A stretch of 64,000 nucleotides of DNA from Rhodospirillaceae bacterium (GTDB lineage Bacteria > Pseudomonadota > Alphaproteobacteria > GCA-2731375). Below the pieces are notes generated by a model. It was not told where the DNA came from. It was given only the letters and a program-made list of their open reading frames with translations, and did not search any database. How positions within the stretch are numbered: the stretch's first letter is position 1; each line of letters begins with the position of its first letter. Below, one piece after another: positions 29,927 through 38,567 of the stretch. The position numbers and the translations under genes were made by a program. The stretch is from positions 61,804 through 125,803 of the forward strand of contig PCBT01000054.1 of the NCBI GenBank assembly GCA_002731375.1, written 5' to 3'.

Positions 29927-31090
29927 CTAGTAGGAGCGCGGCAGGCCCAGGACCTTTTCGCCGATATAGTTCAGTAGCATTTCCCGGTTCAGGGGTGCCG
30001 TACGTAGCATGCGGACGAAGGGGTACAGATCGAAAATACCATACTCATGAGTATAGGCATTGCCGCCAAAACATTGCACCGCCGTATCGACCGCGTGAAT
30101 GGCGGCTTCCGCGGCGTAGTATTTCGCCATGTTGGAATATTCCGCCGCCGGGCGGTCATTATCGAAGGCCCAGGCCGCCTTGTAGGTCATCAGGGTGGCG
30201 ACTTCGATTTCTGTCTTGGCCTCGGCCAAGGGGTGTTGCAGGCCCTGGTAGGAGCCGATGGGCGCATCGAAGACCTGGCGCTCGCAAGCATACTCAACCG
30301 CCTGGCCAATAGCATAGCGGCCCAGGCCGATCAGCATGGCGGCAAGGATGATGCGCTCTGGGTTCAAGGTGTCGAACAGGATGGAAAAGCCCTTGTCGAC
30401 CTCGCCGATCACGTCCGCCTTGGTCAAGGCCACATCCTCGAAGAATATTTCACACTGGCGTTCCGGGATCACGATGCTCATGTCCATGGGCTGGCGCGTC
30501 ACACCGGGCGCGTTCAGATTGACGATGAACAATGTGAAGCCGTCGGTTTTCTTGGCGGCGTCCTGGAAAGGCGTCGTCCGTGCCACCACCATGGCGTAAT
30601 CGGCCACGTCGGAACCAGTGATGAAGACTTTCTGACCGTTCAGCCTGAAGTCGCCGTCATCGGCGCTCTTGGCCAGGGTTGTAATCTTCATGCTATTGGA
30701 ACCCGCCGTGGGCTCGGTGATGGCGAAGCACCAGACTTCCTTGCCGGCGCAGGCAGGGGGCAGATAGCGCTGCTTTTGTTCCTCCGTGCCGTGGCGGGCC
30801 AGGTGGGCGAGACACATAGTCGGGCCAACGACGAGATGCTGCATGGGAATGCCATGATCGGCCATGCCCTCCATCAGCAGGGACATTTCCATCATGCCCA
30901 GGCCGGCGCCGCCATATTCCTCCGGCACCATCAGGCCGAGGAAGCCATCCTCGCCCATTTGCCGCCAAATATGCTCGGGGAATTCATGGCGCCGGGCATA
31001 ATCCAGCCATTGTTTGCGGTCGAAGCTCTCCGCTAGTTTGCTCCCGTAGTCGAGGATCATGCGTTGTTCATCGGATAATTCAAAATCCAT
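29927..31090 (-). CDS. acyl-CoA dehydrogenase
   Basis: FAD enzyme introducing a C2-C3 double bond into an acyl-CoA. The 387 residues show the family core: FLGLMVPEEYGGAGLG, CFAITEPTAGSN (FAD/substrate loop), LNGQKVFITGSDVADYAMV, and the C-terminal QCFGGNAYTHEYGIFDLYPFVRMLRTAPLN. The catalytic base is not obvious: the usual Glu of short-chain enzymes would lie near the HEYG region. It leads the operon with the carboxylase genes 30 bp downstream. The 117-bp gap upstream (31091-31207) presumably holds the promoter. Confidence 0.9.
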   Translation of the reverse strand: MDFELSDEQRMILDYGSKLAESFDRKQWLDYARRHEFPEHIWRQMGEDGFLGLMVPEEYGGAGLGMMEMSLLMEGMADHGIPMQHLVVGPTMCLAHLARHGTEEQKQRYLPPACAGKEVWCFAITEPTAGSNSMKITTLAKSADDGDFRLNGQKVFITGSDVADYAMVVARTTPFQDAAKKTDGFTLFIVNLNAPGVTRQPMDMSIVIPERQCEIFFEDVALTKADVIGEVDKGFSILFDTLNPERIILAAMLIGLGRYAIGQAVEYACERQVFDAPIGSYQGLQHPLAEAKTEIEVATLMTYKAAWAFDNDRPAAEYSNMAKYYAAEAAIHAVDTAVQCFGGNAYTHEYGIFDLYPFVRMLRTAPLNREMLLNYIGEKVLGLPRSY

Positions 31091-31207
31091 CGGTCGGCCT
31101 TTCCCGAAAATTTGTCATGGCTAGCCCAATCGTAGTCAATTTGTACTGCCTGGGTAATAGCTTCACCCTGTCAACTTGTGTGACATGATGTAGCTGCGGC
31201 GCTGATC

Positions 31208-31717
31208 TCAACTGATCAAATTCTCCGACTGCAACAGCGGGTAAATTCCGCCGGCCTTGAGGATGCGCAACAGCTGTGCTGGCATCGCGGTGGCGGCAAG
31301 AGTTTCGCTGTCAGCCTGATTGCTAATTTCGGCGGCCTCGAAATCGACCTTCGCGACGTCCCCCTCTTGAAACAAAGCCTTGATGCCAGGGGCTTCAAGG
31401 GCGGGCAGGGCGAAGTTGATGGCGTTGCGGTAAAACAGGCCATTGATGGATTCAGCCAGCAGACAGGCAATGCCAAGGTTCTTTAGCGAGCGCGCGGCGG
31501 GGCGGGAGGAACCGACCCCAAAATTGCCCCCGGCGATTAGAATGTCACCCGCCGCAACCTGATCGGACCATCCGGGACGGTTGGCGGAAAATACCCAGGC
31601 CGGTTGCTCCTCGATCGATAGATAATAGGCCTGGATCGGCAGCATCAAATCGGTGTTGATGTTGTCGCCCACTATCCAGACCCGACCCGTCATGGTCATG
31701 TTATCCGTGCGGCTCAT
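31208..31717 (-). CDS. aconitase-family hydratase small subunit (LeuD-like)
   Basis: Swivel-domain subunit of a two-part aconitase-superfamily hydro-lyase. The 169 residues show the substrate-loop segment VGDNINTDLMLP, then GGNFGVGSSRPAARSLKNLGI (the family G-x-G-S-S-R motif) and SINGLFYRNAINFALP. It overlaps the large subunit gene end by four bases. The partner lyases next door and the absence of leuA/leuB argue against leucine biosynthesis. A dimethylmaleate- or methyl-substituted-malate-type hydratase is likelier (inference). Confidence 0.85.
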   Translation of the reverse strand: MSRTDNMTMTGRVWIVGDNINTDLMLPIQAYYLSIEEQPAWVFSANRPGWSDQVAAGDILIAGGNFGVGSSRPAARSLKNLGIACLLAESINGLFYRNAINFALPALEAPGIKALFQEGDVAKVDFEAAEISNQADSETLAATAMPAQLLRILKAGGIYPLLQSENLIS

Positions 31718-32967
31718 TGGAAGTGCTCCAGCGGGCTGGCGATACAGCCTTGCAGGGCCGATGCGGCCACGGTGGCAGGTGAGGCCATATAGATCCTGGC
31801 CTCTGGATCGCCCATACGGCCCTTGAAATTGCGCGTGCTGGCGGTGATGCAGGTTTCGCCTGGCCCCAACACGCCTAAACTACCGCCGCCGCAGGCACCG
31901 CAGGTGGCGTTGGTGACAACACCGCCGGCCTCGGTGATGGTGAGGACATAGCCACGGCGCAAGGCTTCGCGGTAGATGTTCTGCGTCGCCGGGGTGACCA
32001 GTAGGCGGACGCCGTCATGGACCCGATTGCCCTTCAGCACGCGGGCGGCGACGGCCAGATCATCCAGGGTGCCGTTGGCGCAGGAACCGATAAAGGCTTG
32101 GTCGATGGCCTGGCCTGAAACATCGGCCACCGGTTTGGAATTGTTTAGAACCGCATCGGGCAGGGCCACCAGCGGTTCGATCTGGTCCAGGCGAATGACG
32201 CGCTTATCCGCATAGACGGCATCCTCGTCGGGCCAGACCGGCTGCAATGTCCTATCGGTGCGGGCCCGGACGAAGTCCAACATCACGTCATCGGGTTCAA
32301 AGGTGGCGAATTCCACGCTCAACTCGGCGCTCATGGTGGTTAATGTGCGCCGGGCATTCATGGATAGCCCGGCCAGGCCGGGACCACCGTATTCCACATT
32401 CAAGGTGGCATGATCGCCATAAGTACCCGCCAGGTGCAGGAAAATATCTTTGGCCGAGACGCCAGGGCGCAGTCCGCCCTCCAGCTCATAACGCACGGTT
32501 TCGCCGACCTGGAACCAGGTCTCGCCCTTGGTCACGGCGTAGGTCATGTCCGGCGCACCGACACCACGGGCGGCCAGGTTGAAGACGCCGGCGCTACACG
32601 TATGACTGTCGCTGCACAACAGTACCGTGCCCGGCAGGCCATAGCCGTAATCGGCCACGATAGCGTGGCTGATGCCTTGATCGAAGCCGATGTCGTGAAA
32701 GCGCGAAATGCCAAAGCGTTTTACGAATTTGCGGCCTGTCTGATGTGCCTGGGCGCTGAGCACATGCGAGGCAGGGGCACGGTGATCGAATACCACGACG
32801 ACTTTGTCGGGATCATGGACGTGGAGAATTTCCCGCCAGGTGGTGGCCATGAAATTGTTGTCGAACAGGATTGCGGTCTCGACCTTTGTCGTGACGATGT
32901 CGCTGGGCCGTATCTCCGCTTGTTCACTGTTACAGGCAAGTATCTTTTCAATCGTCGTCATGCCCAT
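31714..32967 (-). CDS. aconitase-family hydratase large subunit (LeuC-like)
   Basis: [4Fe-4S] catalytic subunit of an aconitase-superfamily hydratase, 417 residues, the short LeuC/homoaconitase type. Cluster ligands are visible in LCSDSHTCSAG and ATCGACGGGS (C-x2-C); substrate loops include FIGSCANG and the late TASTRNFKGRMGDP. ATG 32967 is chosen because GGAGG lies 8 bases upstream; ATG 32988 is an alternative. It follows three isocitrate-lyase-family genes, with its start just inside the end of the third. The pair resembles DmdAB dimethylmaleate hydratase in arrangement. Confidence 0.87.
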   Translation of the reverse strand: MGMTTIEKILACNSEQAEIRPSDIVTTKVETAILFDNNFMATTWREILHVHDPDKVVVVFDHRAPASHVLSAQAHQTGRKFVKRFGISRFHDIGFDQGISHAIVADYGYGLPGTVLLCSDSHTCSAGVFNLAARGVGAPDMTYAVTKGETWFQVGETVRYELEGGLRPGVSAKDIFLHLAGTYGDHATLNVEYGGPGLAGLSMNARRTLTTMSAELSVEFATFEPDDVMLDFVRARTDRTLQPVWPDEDAVYADKRVIRLDQIEPLVALPDAVLNNSKPVADVSGQAIDQAFIGSCANGTLDDLAVAARVLKGNRVHDGVRLLVTPATQNIYREALRRGYVLTITEAGGVVTNATCGACGGGSLGVLGPGETCITASTRNFKGRMGDPEARIYMASPATVAASALQGCIASPLEHFQ

Positions 32968-33871
32968 GGGCGCTTCCCTCCTGCTCATGTGCGTAGGTCT
33001 CGTCCAGGCCTGTCAGATGATCAAAACCGGTTAGTTTGTTAATCTCATCGAAGCCGACCAGCAGATCCGGCCGATCTACTGCTTCACCGCTGTCCAGCAT
33101 GTCCTCGAAGGCAGCAATGGCATTCATCATGCCGCGCACGGCGGCGGTGGACAAAAGGCGCGGATAGCTGACGGCGGCAACACCCATGGCCTGCAGCTTG
33201 GCGGGATGAATAAGCGGCGTCGTGGGGCGGGCGCGGATGCCCAGGCCCATGTTCACGGTCAGCGGCTTCGGCACGTTGCGGGCGACCGTCTCGATATCCT
33301 CGGCGCTCAACAGGGCGTCGGCGAACAGGGTGTCGGCGCCGGCCTCGGCATAGGCGTTCAGGCGGTCGATGGCGGCATTTAGGCCCAATGGCCCGGCGGC
33401 GTCGGTGCGCGCCCGGATGACGAAGTCATCGTCAATACGGGCATTACAGGCGGCTTTGACCTTCTCCACCATTTCGGCTTCGGTAATGACCTGTTTGCCG
33501 GCCATGTGACCGCAACGTTTGGGCCAGACCTGGTCCTCCAGCATGAGGGCGGCCACGCCTGCTGCTTCGAATGCCCGCACGGTGAAATGCACCGTGGTGG
33601 CGTTGCCATAGCCGGTATCGCCGTCAGCGATTAGCGGTAGTCCGGAAAAGGCGGCGATGGCGCGGCAGGCTTCAAGGTTATCCTTGAATGACATCACGCC
33701 CATATCGGCCCAGCCCAGATGAGATTCCGAGACACCGGCACCGGATATTGCGGCCACCGCAAATCCGGCGGCCTCTGCCAGGCGGGCGCTGTAGCCGTCA
33801 TAGATGCCCGGTATGACGAGAATTTCAGGTGCTTCCAACAGGGCCTTCAGGCGTTTGCTTCTCTCCGCCAT
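32948..33871 (-). CDS. isocitrate lyase/PEP mutase family lyase, copy 3
   Basis: TIM-barrel C-C lyase of 307 residues and the most divergent of the three tandem copies. The metal-binding DGDTGYGN and the catalytic-cysteine motif EDQVWPKRCGHMAGK are both intact, so it should be a lyase (2-methylisocitrate or dimethylmalate type) rather than a mutase. Glu and Arg of RARTDAAGPLG are also present. It lacks the NRTG segment shared by copies 1 and 2 and has NMGLGIRARP instead, suggesting a different substrate. It starts 2 bp after copy 2 ends. Confidence 0.87.
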   Translation of the reverse strand: MAERSKRLKALLEAPEILVIPGIYDGYSARLAEAAGFAVAAISGAGVSESHLGWADMGVMSFKDNLEACRAIAAFSGLPLIADGDTGYGNATTVHFTVRAFEAAGVAALMLEDQVWPKRCGHMAGKQVITEAEMVEKVKAACNARIDDDFVIRARTDAAGPLGLNAAIDRLNAYAEAGADTLFADALLSAEDIETVARNVPKPLTVNMGLGIRARPTTPLIHPAKLQAMGVAAVSYPRLLSTAAVRGMMNAIAAFEDMLDSGEAVDRPDLLVGFDEINKLTGFDHLTGLDETYAHEQEGSAHGHDDD

Positions 33872-33873
33872 GA

Positions 33874-34731
33874 CTATCCTTGGTCTTCGGCTTGCAGAAA
33901 ACGCTCCAGGCGGGCAGCTGGAGCGATCGGCGCTGTCGGTCCCTCGGGTTCGTCTAAATGATCCCACAGCGCCCGGCTGGAAGCGCGGAAGGCGCCAATG
34001 GCATTGGCCACCATGCGGACGCCCAGTTGTTCCAACTCGCCTAAGCTCAACATCGGTGATACGCCGGTACGGTTGTAACTAATGGGCACGTCAAGTTGCT
34101 CCACCATCTGGGCAATTTCATCGGTGGAGATCAGGCCTTCGGGAAAAATTATATCGGCGCCGGCATCGGCGTAGGCCTTGGCCCGGTCCAGGGATTCCTG
34201 AAAACTGCCGTCCAAGGCGCCGCGTCCGTCGGTCCGTGCCATCAGGATGACATCCGGATCGAGTTCCCTGCGCACCTTGTCGGCGGCGCGGATCTTGCCG
34301 GCTGCCTCATCAATGGATACCAGGCGCTTGCCTGCCACGTGGCCGCAGCGTTTCGGATCGACCTGGTCCTCGATGAATAACCCGCCCGCGCCCGCGTTGA
34401 TGATCTCGTCCACGGTGCGTATGACGTTGATAGCGTTGCCGTAACCGGTGTCCGCGTCCACCATCACCGGAATATCAACCGCATTGCAGATATAGCGGCA
34501 CATGCGCACTGTTTCGGTCAAGGTGATCAGGCCTACGTCGGGCTTGCCCAACAGCGAGACCGAGACTGCATAGCCGGACATGGCGATGGCCTTGAAGCCC
34601 GCCGCCTCAGCAATACGCGCCGATAGGGCATCATGGCAGCCGGGCCGTACAAAGGTCTCCGTGCCCTCTACCAGGCGGCGCATGGCGGTGGATGCCTTCA
34701 CCTTTGCGGCTTCATTTGATGAACCGCTCAT
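33874..34731 (-). CDS. isocitrate lyase/PEP mutase family lyase, copy 2
   Basis: A 285-residue relative of copies 1 and 3. Seen: PGCHDALSARIAEAAGF, metal site DADTGYGN, catalytic motif EDQVDPKRCGHVAGK, ARTDGRG and PISYNRTGVSP. The PISYNRTG segment and SGYAVSVSLLGKPDVGLIT are very similar to copy 1, so these two look like a recent tandem duplication. Its start overlaps the end of copy 1 by four bases. Likely a carboxyphosphonoenolpyruvate mutase-like / 2,3-dimethylmalate lyase-type enzyme. Confidence 0.87.
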   Translation of the reverse strand: MSGSSNEAAKVKASTAMRRLVEGTETFVRPGCHDALSARIAEAAGFKAIAMSGYAVSVSLLGKPDVGLITLTETVRMCRYICNAVDIPVMVDADTGYGNAINVIRTVDEIINAGAGGLFIEDQVDPKRCGHVAGKRLVSIDEAAGKIRAADKVRRELDPDVILMARTDGRGALDGSFQESLDRAKAYADAGADIIFPEGLISTDEIAQMVEQLDVPISYNRTGVSPMLSLGELEQLGVRMVANAIGAFRASSRALWDHLDEPEGPTAPIAPAARLERFLQAEDQG

Positions 34732-35663
34732 GGCTTGTAACCCAGGGAATTTGCATAGCGGGCGATGACGTCCTCCTTGGGCAGATAGGTTTCCTCCAAT
34801 TTGCGGATCTCGGGGAAGCCGACGAATTCATGCATGTTGCCCGTTGGGTGATCTTTAGTTTCTTCCAGGAAACGCAGAGCGTAGTCCACATCCTCCGCCG
34901 CGAAGCCTTTGAGATAGTCCCACATGCCCCGGGTCGCCGCACGCAGGGCGCCGGAGGCGTTGGAGACGATGGCGACGCCAAGTGCCTCCAATCTTCCCTT
35001 GCTCAGAAAGGGCGAGACGCCGGTGCGGTTATAGTGGATTGGCGCGTTGACTTCCTCGCAGACACGGATGACTTCCTCTTCCGTGATCAGGCCTTCGGGG
35101 AAGATCATGTCGGCGCCGCTTTCTACATAGGCATTGGCCCGGCGGATCACTTCGTCGACACTGCCGCCTTCGACGCCGCGGGCATCGGTGCGGGCGATCA
35201 AAAGGAAATCAGGGTCCATCTCGTCGCGGACATGGGCGCAGGCGGCGTATTTGCCTACCGCTTCCTCGATCGGAATGATCTCCTTACCGGCGACATGGCC
35301 GCAGCGTTTGGGCGCCACCTGATCCTCAATATGCATGCCGGCAGCACCGGCCCGGATGAACTCCTGCGTTGTCCGCATGGCGTTGATGGCATTGCCGTAG
35401 CCGGTATCGCCATCGGCCAGCAACGGCACCGAGGTGGCGGCGGTAATATAACGCGTGGTCGTAACCATCTCGTCCAAGGTGATCAGACCTACGTCGGGAT
35501 TGCCCAGCAACGAGGCCGAGACGCTATAGCCCGACAGTCCCATGATCGGAAACCCCGCCGCCTCGATTATCCGCCCGCTCATGGCATTGAAGGCGCCAGG
35601 CTTGACCAGAATGCCTGGTTCCGCCAGCCGCTCCCGCAGCAGGGTGGTCGTACGCTTACGCAT
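34728..35663 (-). CDS. isocitrate lyase/PEP mutase family lyase, copy 1
   Basis: First gene of the lyase-hydratase operon, 311 residues. Seen: KPGAFNAMSGRIIEAAGF, DGDTGYGN for the metal, EDQVAPKRCGHVAGK with catalytic Cys near residue 121, ARTDARG and PIHYNRTGVSPFL. A C-terminal extension after the barrel (HEFVGFPEIRKLEETYLPKE) is absent from copy 2. GGAGG lies seven bases before ATG 35663, supporting the start. Family members include 2,3-dimethylmalate lyase, 2-methylisocitrate lyase and oxaloacetate hydrolases; sequence alone does not decide. Confidence 0.88.
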   Translation of the reverse strand: MRKRTTTLLRERLAEPGILVKPGAFNAMSGRIIEAAGFPIMGLSGYSVSASLLGNPDVGLITLDEMVTTTRYITAATSVPLLADGDTGYGNAINAMRTTQEFIRAGAAGMHIEDQVAPKRCGHVAGKEIIPIEEAVGKYAACAHVRDEMDPDFLLIARTDARGVEGGSVDEVIRRANAYVESGADMIFPEGLITEEEVIRVCEEVNAPIHYNRTGVSPFLSKGRLEALGVAIVSNASGALRAATRGMWDYLKGFAAEDVDYALRFLEETKDHPTGNMHEFVGFPEIRKLEETYLPKEDVIARYANSLGYKP

Positions 35664-35727
35664 TGTTGGATCCTCCGAATTTTCCTCCAGTCTATATGAC
35701 AATGGCAGTCAACGCACCTTGGTGTCG

Positions 35728-35755
35728 AAACGTAACGTTTGACAGTACGTACTGT
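35728..35755 (+). promoter_or_regulatory. two adjacent palindromes upstream of higBA
   Basis: AAACGT-A-ACGTTT (35728-35740) is followed one base later by a perfect 14-bp palindrome, ACAGTACGTACTGT (35742-35755). A TTGACA (-35-like, 35739-35744) bridges the two. No good -10 box is seen. The arrangement suits autoregulation by the HigA antitoxin, as is usual in this family; it could also serve the divergent lyase operon. Confidence 0.5.
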
Positions 35756-35773
35756 TTTCCATTGCTACGGACG

Positions 35774-36055
35774 ATGATCAAGAGGTTCGCAGACAAGCGG
35801 TTGGCGGCCATATTCGCAGGCTATGCCGTTCGTGGCTTGTCTGTGCGACTGCAAAGGTGTGCACGGCTAAAGATGCTGATGATTGATGCGGCGTCGCAGA
35901 TTGGTGACCTACGTGTGCCGCCCGGCAATTGTCTGGAGGCGCTGCGCGGTAACCGGCACGGACAGCACAGTATCCGCGTTAACGATCAGTGGCGGATTTG
36001 CGTTGTCTGGTCGGATCATGAAGCCTTGGGTGTTGAGATTGTCGACTACCATTAG
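35774..36055 (+). CDS. higB: RelE/HigB-family toxin
   Basis: Ribosome-dependent mRNA interferase of a type II toxin-antitoxin pair. The 93 residues from ATG 35774 start MIKRFADKRLAAIFAGYAV and contain the conserved HigB segments IGDLRVPPGNCLEALRGNRHGQHSIRVN (read as two parts) and QWRICVVW, ending VEIVDYH. The toxin-before-antitoxin order is typical for higBA. The gene is strand-opposed to its catabolic neighbours and looks like an inserted module. Confidence 0.88.
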   Translation: MIKRFADKRLAAIFAGYAVRGLSVRLQRCARLKMLMIDAASQIGDLRVPPGNCLEALRGNRHGQHSIRVNDQWRICVVWSDHEALGVEIVDYH

Positions 36056-36066
36056 GGATTGGGACA

Positions 36067-36420
36067 ATGTCTATCAGACGCGAAGATATTGAAAGTCGCC
36101 AGATTGAATTTTCGGATGTTGGCACCGGTCGCCGGCTGCCGGCTGTGCATCCAGGTGAGATTTTGTGCGATGAGTTTCTGCAACCCATGGGTCTCTGCGT
36201 CTATGCTCTGGCAAATGCCATCAAGGTGCCGCGTTCGCGGGCCAACGATATTGTACGCGGGCGGCGCGCGGTAACGACGGATACGGCGCTGCGCCTCGGG
36301 CGGTATTTTGGTACCAGTGCGGCATTCTGGATCGCTTTGCAAGCCCAGTATGACCTTGACGTCGCGGAGCGTGGCCTGCGCAAGAAGATTGAGCGCGAGG
36401 TTAATCCCAGGGCCGCATAA
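36067..36420 (+). CDS. higA: HigA-family antitoxin, XRE helix-turn-helix
   Basis: Antitoxin and likely autorepressor. The 117 residues contain VHPGEILCDEFLQPMGL followed by an HTH (YALANAIKVPRSRANDIVRGRRAVT) and the family C-terminus RYFGTSAAFWIALQAQYDL. This is the HigA pattern found with HigB. An N-terminal extension of about 25 residues is somewhat longer than usual. It starts 11 bp after higB ends and converges on the acetoacetyl-CoA synthetase gene. Confidence 0.88.
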   Translation: MSIRREDIESRQIEFSDVGTGRRLPAVHPGEILCDEFLQPMGLCVYALANAIKVPRSRANDIVRGRRAVTTDTALRLGRYFGTSAAFWIALQAQYDLDVAERGLRKKIEREVNPRAA

Positions 36421-36431
36421 ATGGCGTGGCG

Positions 36432-38387
36432 CTATACCGCCAGTCCGGGCATGTTTTTGTACAGCTCCAGCGCTTCCGGGTTGGCCAAGGCTTCGCGGTT
36501 CTTGACCTCGCGGCCATGGATCACTTCCGTCACCGCCATCTCCGTGATCTTACCGTTTACCGTGCGGGGAATGTCGCTGACTTGCAGTACCTTGGCCGGC
36601 AGATGCCGGGGCGAGGCGCCGGTGCGGATCTGGTGCTTGATACGGCCGATCATGTCATCGTCCAGGGTAAAACCTTCGCGTAGGATAACGAACAGGATGA
36701 TGCGGGTATCATTGTCCCATTGCTGTCCGATCACCAGGCCTTCCAGCACTTCTTCCAACTGCTCCACCTGGCGGTAGATCTCCGCCGTGCCGATACGCAC
36801 GCCGCCCGCGTTCAGCGTGGCGTCGGAGCGGCCAAAGACCACCATGCCGCCGTGTTCAGTGAACGAGACCCAATCGCCATGGCGCCAGACGTTGGGATAA
36901 ACGTCGAAATAGGCGGCGTGATAGCGGCTGCCGTCAACATCGTTCCAAAAGCCGATGGGCATGCAGGGAAACGGTGCTGTGCAGACCAGTTCGCCCTGCT
37001 CGGTTGCCAGGGACTGGCCAGTGCTATCGAATACCTCCACTTTCATGCCAAGGCTAGGGGCCTGAATTTCGCCGCGCCAAACGGGCAGGATGGGCACCCC
37101 GCCCATGAAGCACGAAATAATGTCCGTGCCGCCGCAGATCGAGGCGAGATGGATCTCGTTTTTGATCTTTTCATAGACGTAGTCGACCCCCTGCGGCGAG
37201 AGGGGCGAGCCGGTGGAGAGCAAGGCGCGCAGTTTCGACAGGTCATGGCTGTCGATGGGGGCGATGCCGGCCTTGGCAATAGAATCCAGCCATTTGGCCG
37301 AGGTGCCGAAGTGGGTCGCCCTCGCGTCCTGAGCAAAATCGAACAGGATATTGCCGTCGGGATGAGCCGGCAGGCCGTCGAACAGCAGAATGGTTGCTTT
37401 CGAGGCCAGGGCGGAAACTAGCCAGTTCCACATCATCCAGCCGCAAGTCGTGAAAAAGAACACGCGGTCGCCGGGGCGAACATCGGCATGCAACTGGTGT
37501 TCCTTCAGATGCTGCAGAATGGTGCCGCCGACGCCATGCACGATGCATTTTGGCGCTCCCGTGGTGCCGGAGGAATACATGATATAGAGCGGTGCGTTGA
37601 AGGGCACCCGGGTATATTCGATCTCTCCAGCCGTATATGGCGCCAGGAAATCACCCAGCAATACGGCGGTTCTCAGGCCATCCAATGGCGGCGCGGCGCG
37701 CATATAGGGCACCACGACCAGCTGTTCGATACTGGGTAGCTGCGCGGTGATCTCCTTCACCTTGTCCAGGCAGTCGAATTCCTTACCACCATAAAAATAG
37801 CCATCCGCCACGAACAGCACCTTGGGTTCGATCTGGCCAAAACGGTCGAGCACGCCCTGGGTGCCGAAATCCGGCGAGCAAGAGGACCAGACTGCGCCCA
37901 ATGACGTCGCGGCCAGCATGGCGATCACAGTTTCGGGCAGGTTGGGCAGAAAGCCCGCGACCCGGTCACCAACGCCGACACCCAGCCCCCGCAAGGCCTG
38001 CTGCAGGCGCGAGACGGTGCCGTTCAGATCATCATGGCTTAAGTTACGCTTAACGCGGTCTTCACCCCAGAAAATGATCGCCGGCTCGCCACCGTCGCCG
38101 CGCAGCAGGTTCTCGGCGAAATTCAGCCGCGCCTCGGGAAACCATTCGGCGCCGGGCATGGCCTCGCCGTGGCGCAGGCCCACCTTACCCCGCGTCGCGG
38201 CGCGGACGCCGCAGAAATCCCACACCGTGGTCCAGAAATCCTCCCGCCGGTTGACGGACCATTGGTGCAGCGCGGCATAATCCGGAATGTCCTCGGTCCA
38301 GCGGTGCTCGGCCTCGGTCATGAAGCGGCCCATGTTGGTGGTTGCGGCCTGCAACTCGTTCGGTTGCCACAATGGGTTTTGGTTCAC
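36432..38387 (-). CDS. aacS: acetoacetate--CoA ligase (acetoacetyl-CoA synthetase)
   Basis: ANL-superfamily ligase that activates acetoacetate with ATP and CoA. The 651 residues begin at GTG 38387, seven bases after GGGAG, giving the family N-terminus [14 protein letters not shown]. Core motifs: [16 protein letters not shown] (phosphate loop), [26 protein letters not shown], and the catalytic-Lys region [14 protein letters not shown]. The family is closer to acetyl-CoA synthetase than to fatty acid ligases. It fits with leucine or ketone catabolism upstream, which ends in acetoacetate. Confidence 0.93.
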   Translation of the reverse strand: MNQNPLWQPNELQAATTNMGRFMTEAEHRWTEDIPDYAALHQWSVNRREDFWTTVWDFCGVRAATRGKVGLRHGEAMPGAEWFPEARLNFAENLLRGDGGEPAIIFWGEDRVKRNLSHDDLNGTVSRLQQALRGLGVGVGDRVAGFLPNLPETVIAMLAATSLGAVWSSCSPDFGTQGVLDRFGQIEPKVLFVADGYFYGGKEFDCLDKVKEITAQLPSIEQLVVVPYMRAAPPLDGLRTAVLLGDFLAPYTAGEIEYTRVPFNAPLYIMYSSGTTGAPKCIVHGVGGTILQHLKEHQLHADVRPGDRVFFFTTCGWMMWNWLVSALASKATILLFDGLPAHPDGNILFDFAQDARATHFGTSAKWLDSIAKAGIAPIDSHDLSKLRALLSTGSPLSPQGVDYVYEKIKNEIHLASICGGTDIISCFMGGVPILPVWRGEIQAPSLGMKVEVFDSTGQSLATEQGELVCTAPFPCMPIGFWNDVDGSRYHAAYFDVYPNVWRHGDWVSFTEHGGMVVFGRSDATLNAGGVRIGTAEIYRQVEQLEEVLEGLVIGQQWDNDTRIILFVILREGFTLDDDMIGRIKHQIRTGASPRHLPAKVLQVSDIPRTVNGKITEMAVTEVIHGREVKNREALANPEALELYKNMPGLAV

Positions 38388-38567
38388 ATTACTCTCCCTC
38401 ATTCAGCATCTTAGTCTACGCTATCCCTAATTTCGCGGCCATGTTTAACCCTGGCCCATCGCTCTGACGCAACCCTGCCATGCGGGTTTGCTTCTGGTTT
38501 TATTAACCTCCCGGCACTAGTTTGCCGCCATGCAAATCAGATACGACTTATTTGGCGGGCCGCAACG

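Noticed and set aside
31208-32967. leuCD of leucine biosynthesis
   Set aside because: No leuA or leuB nearby; the operon partners are three C-C lyases, which fits catabolism better.
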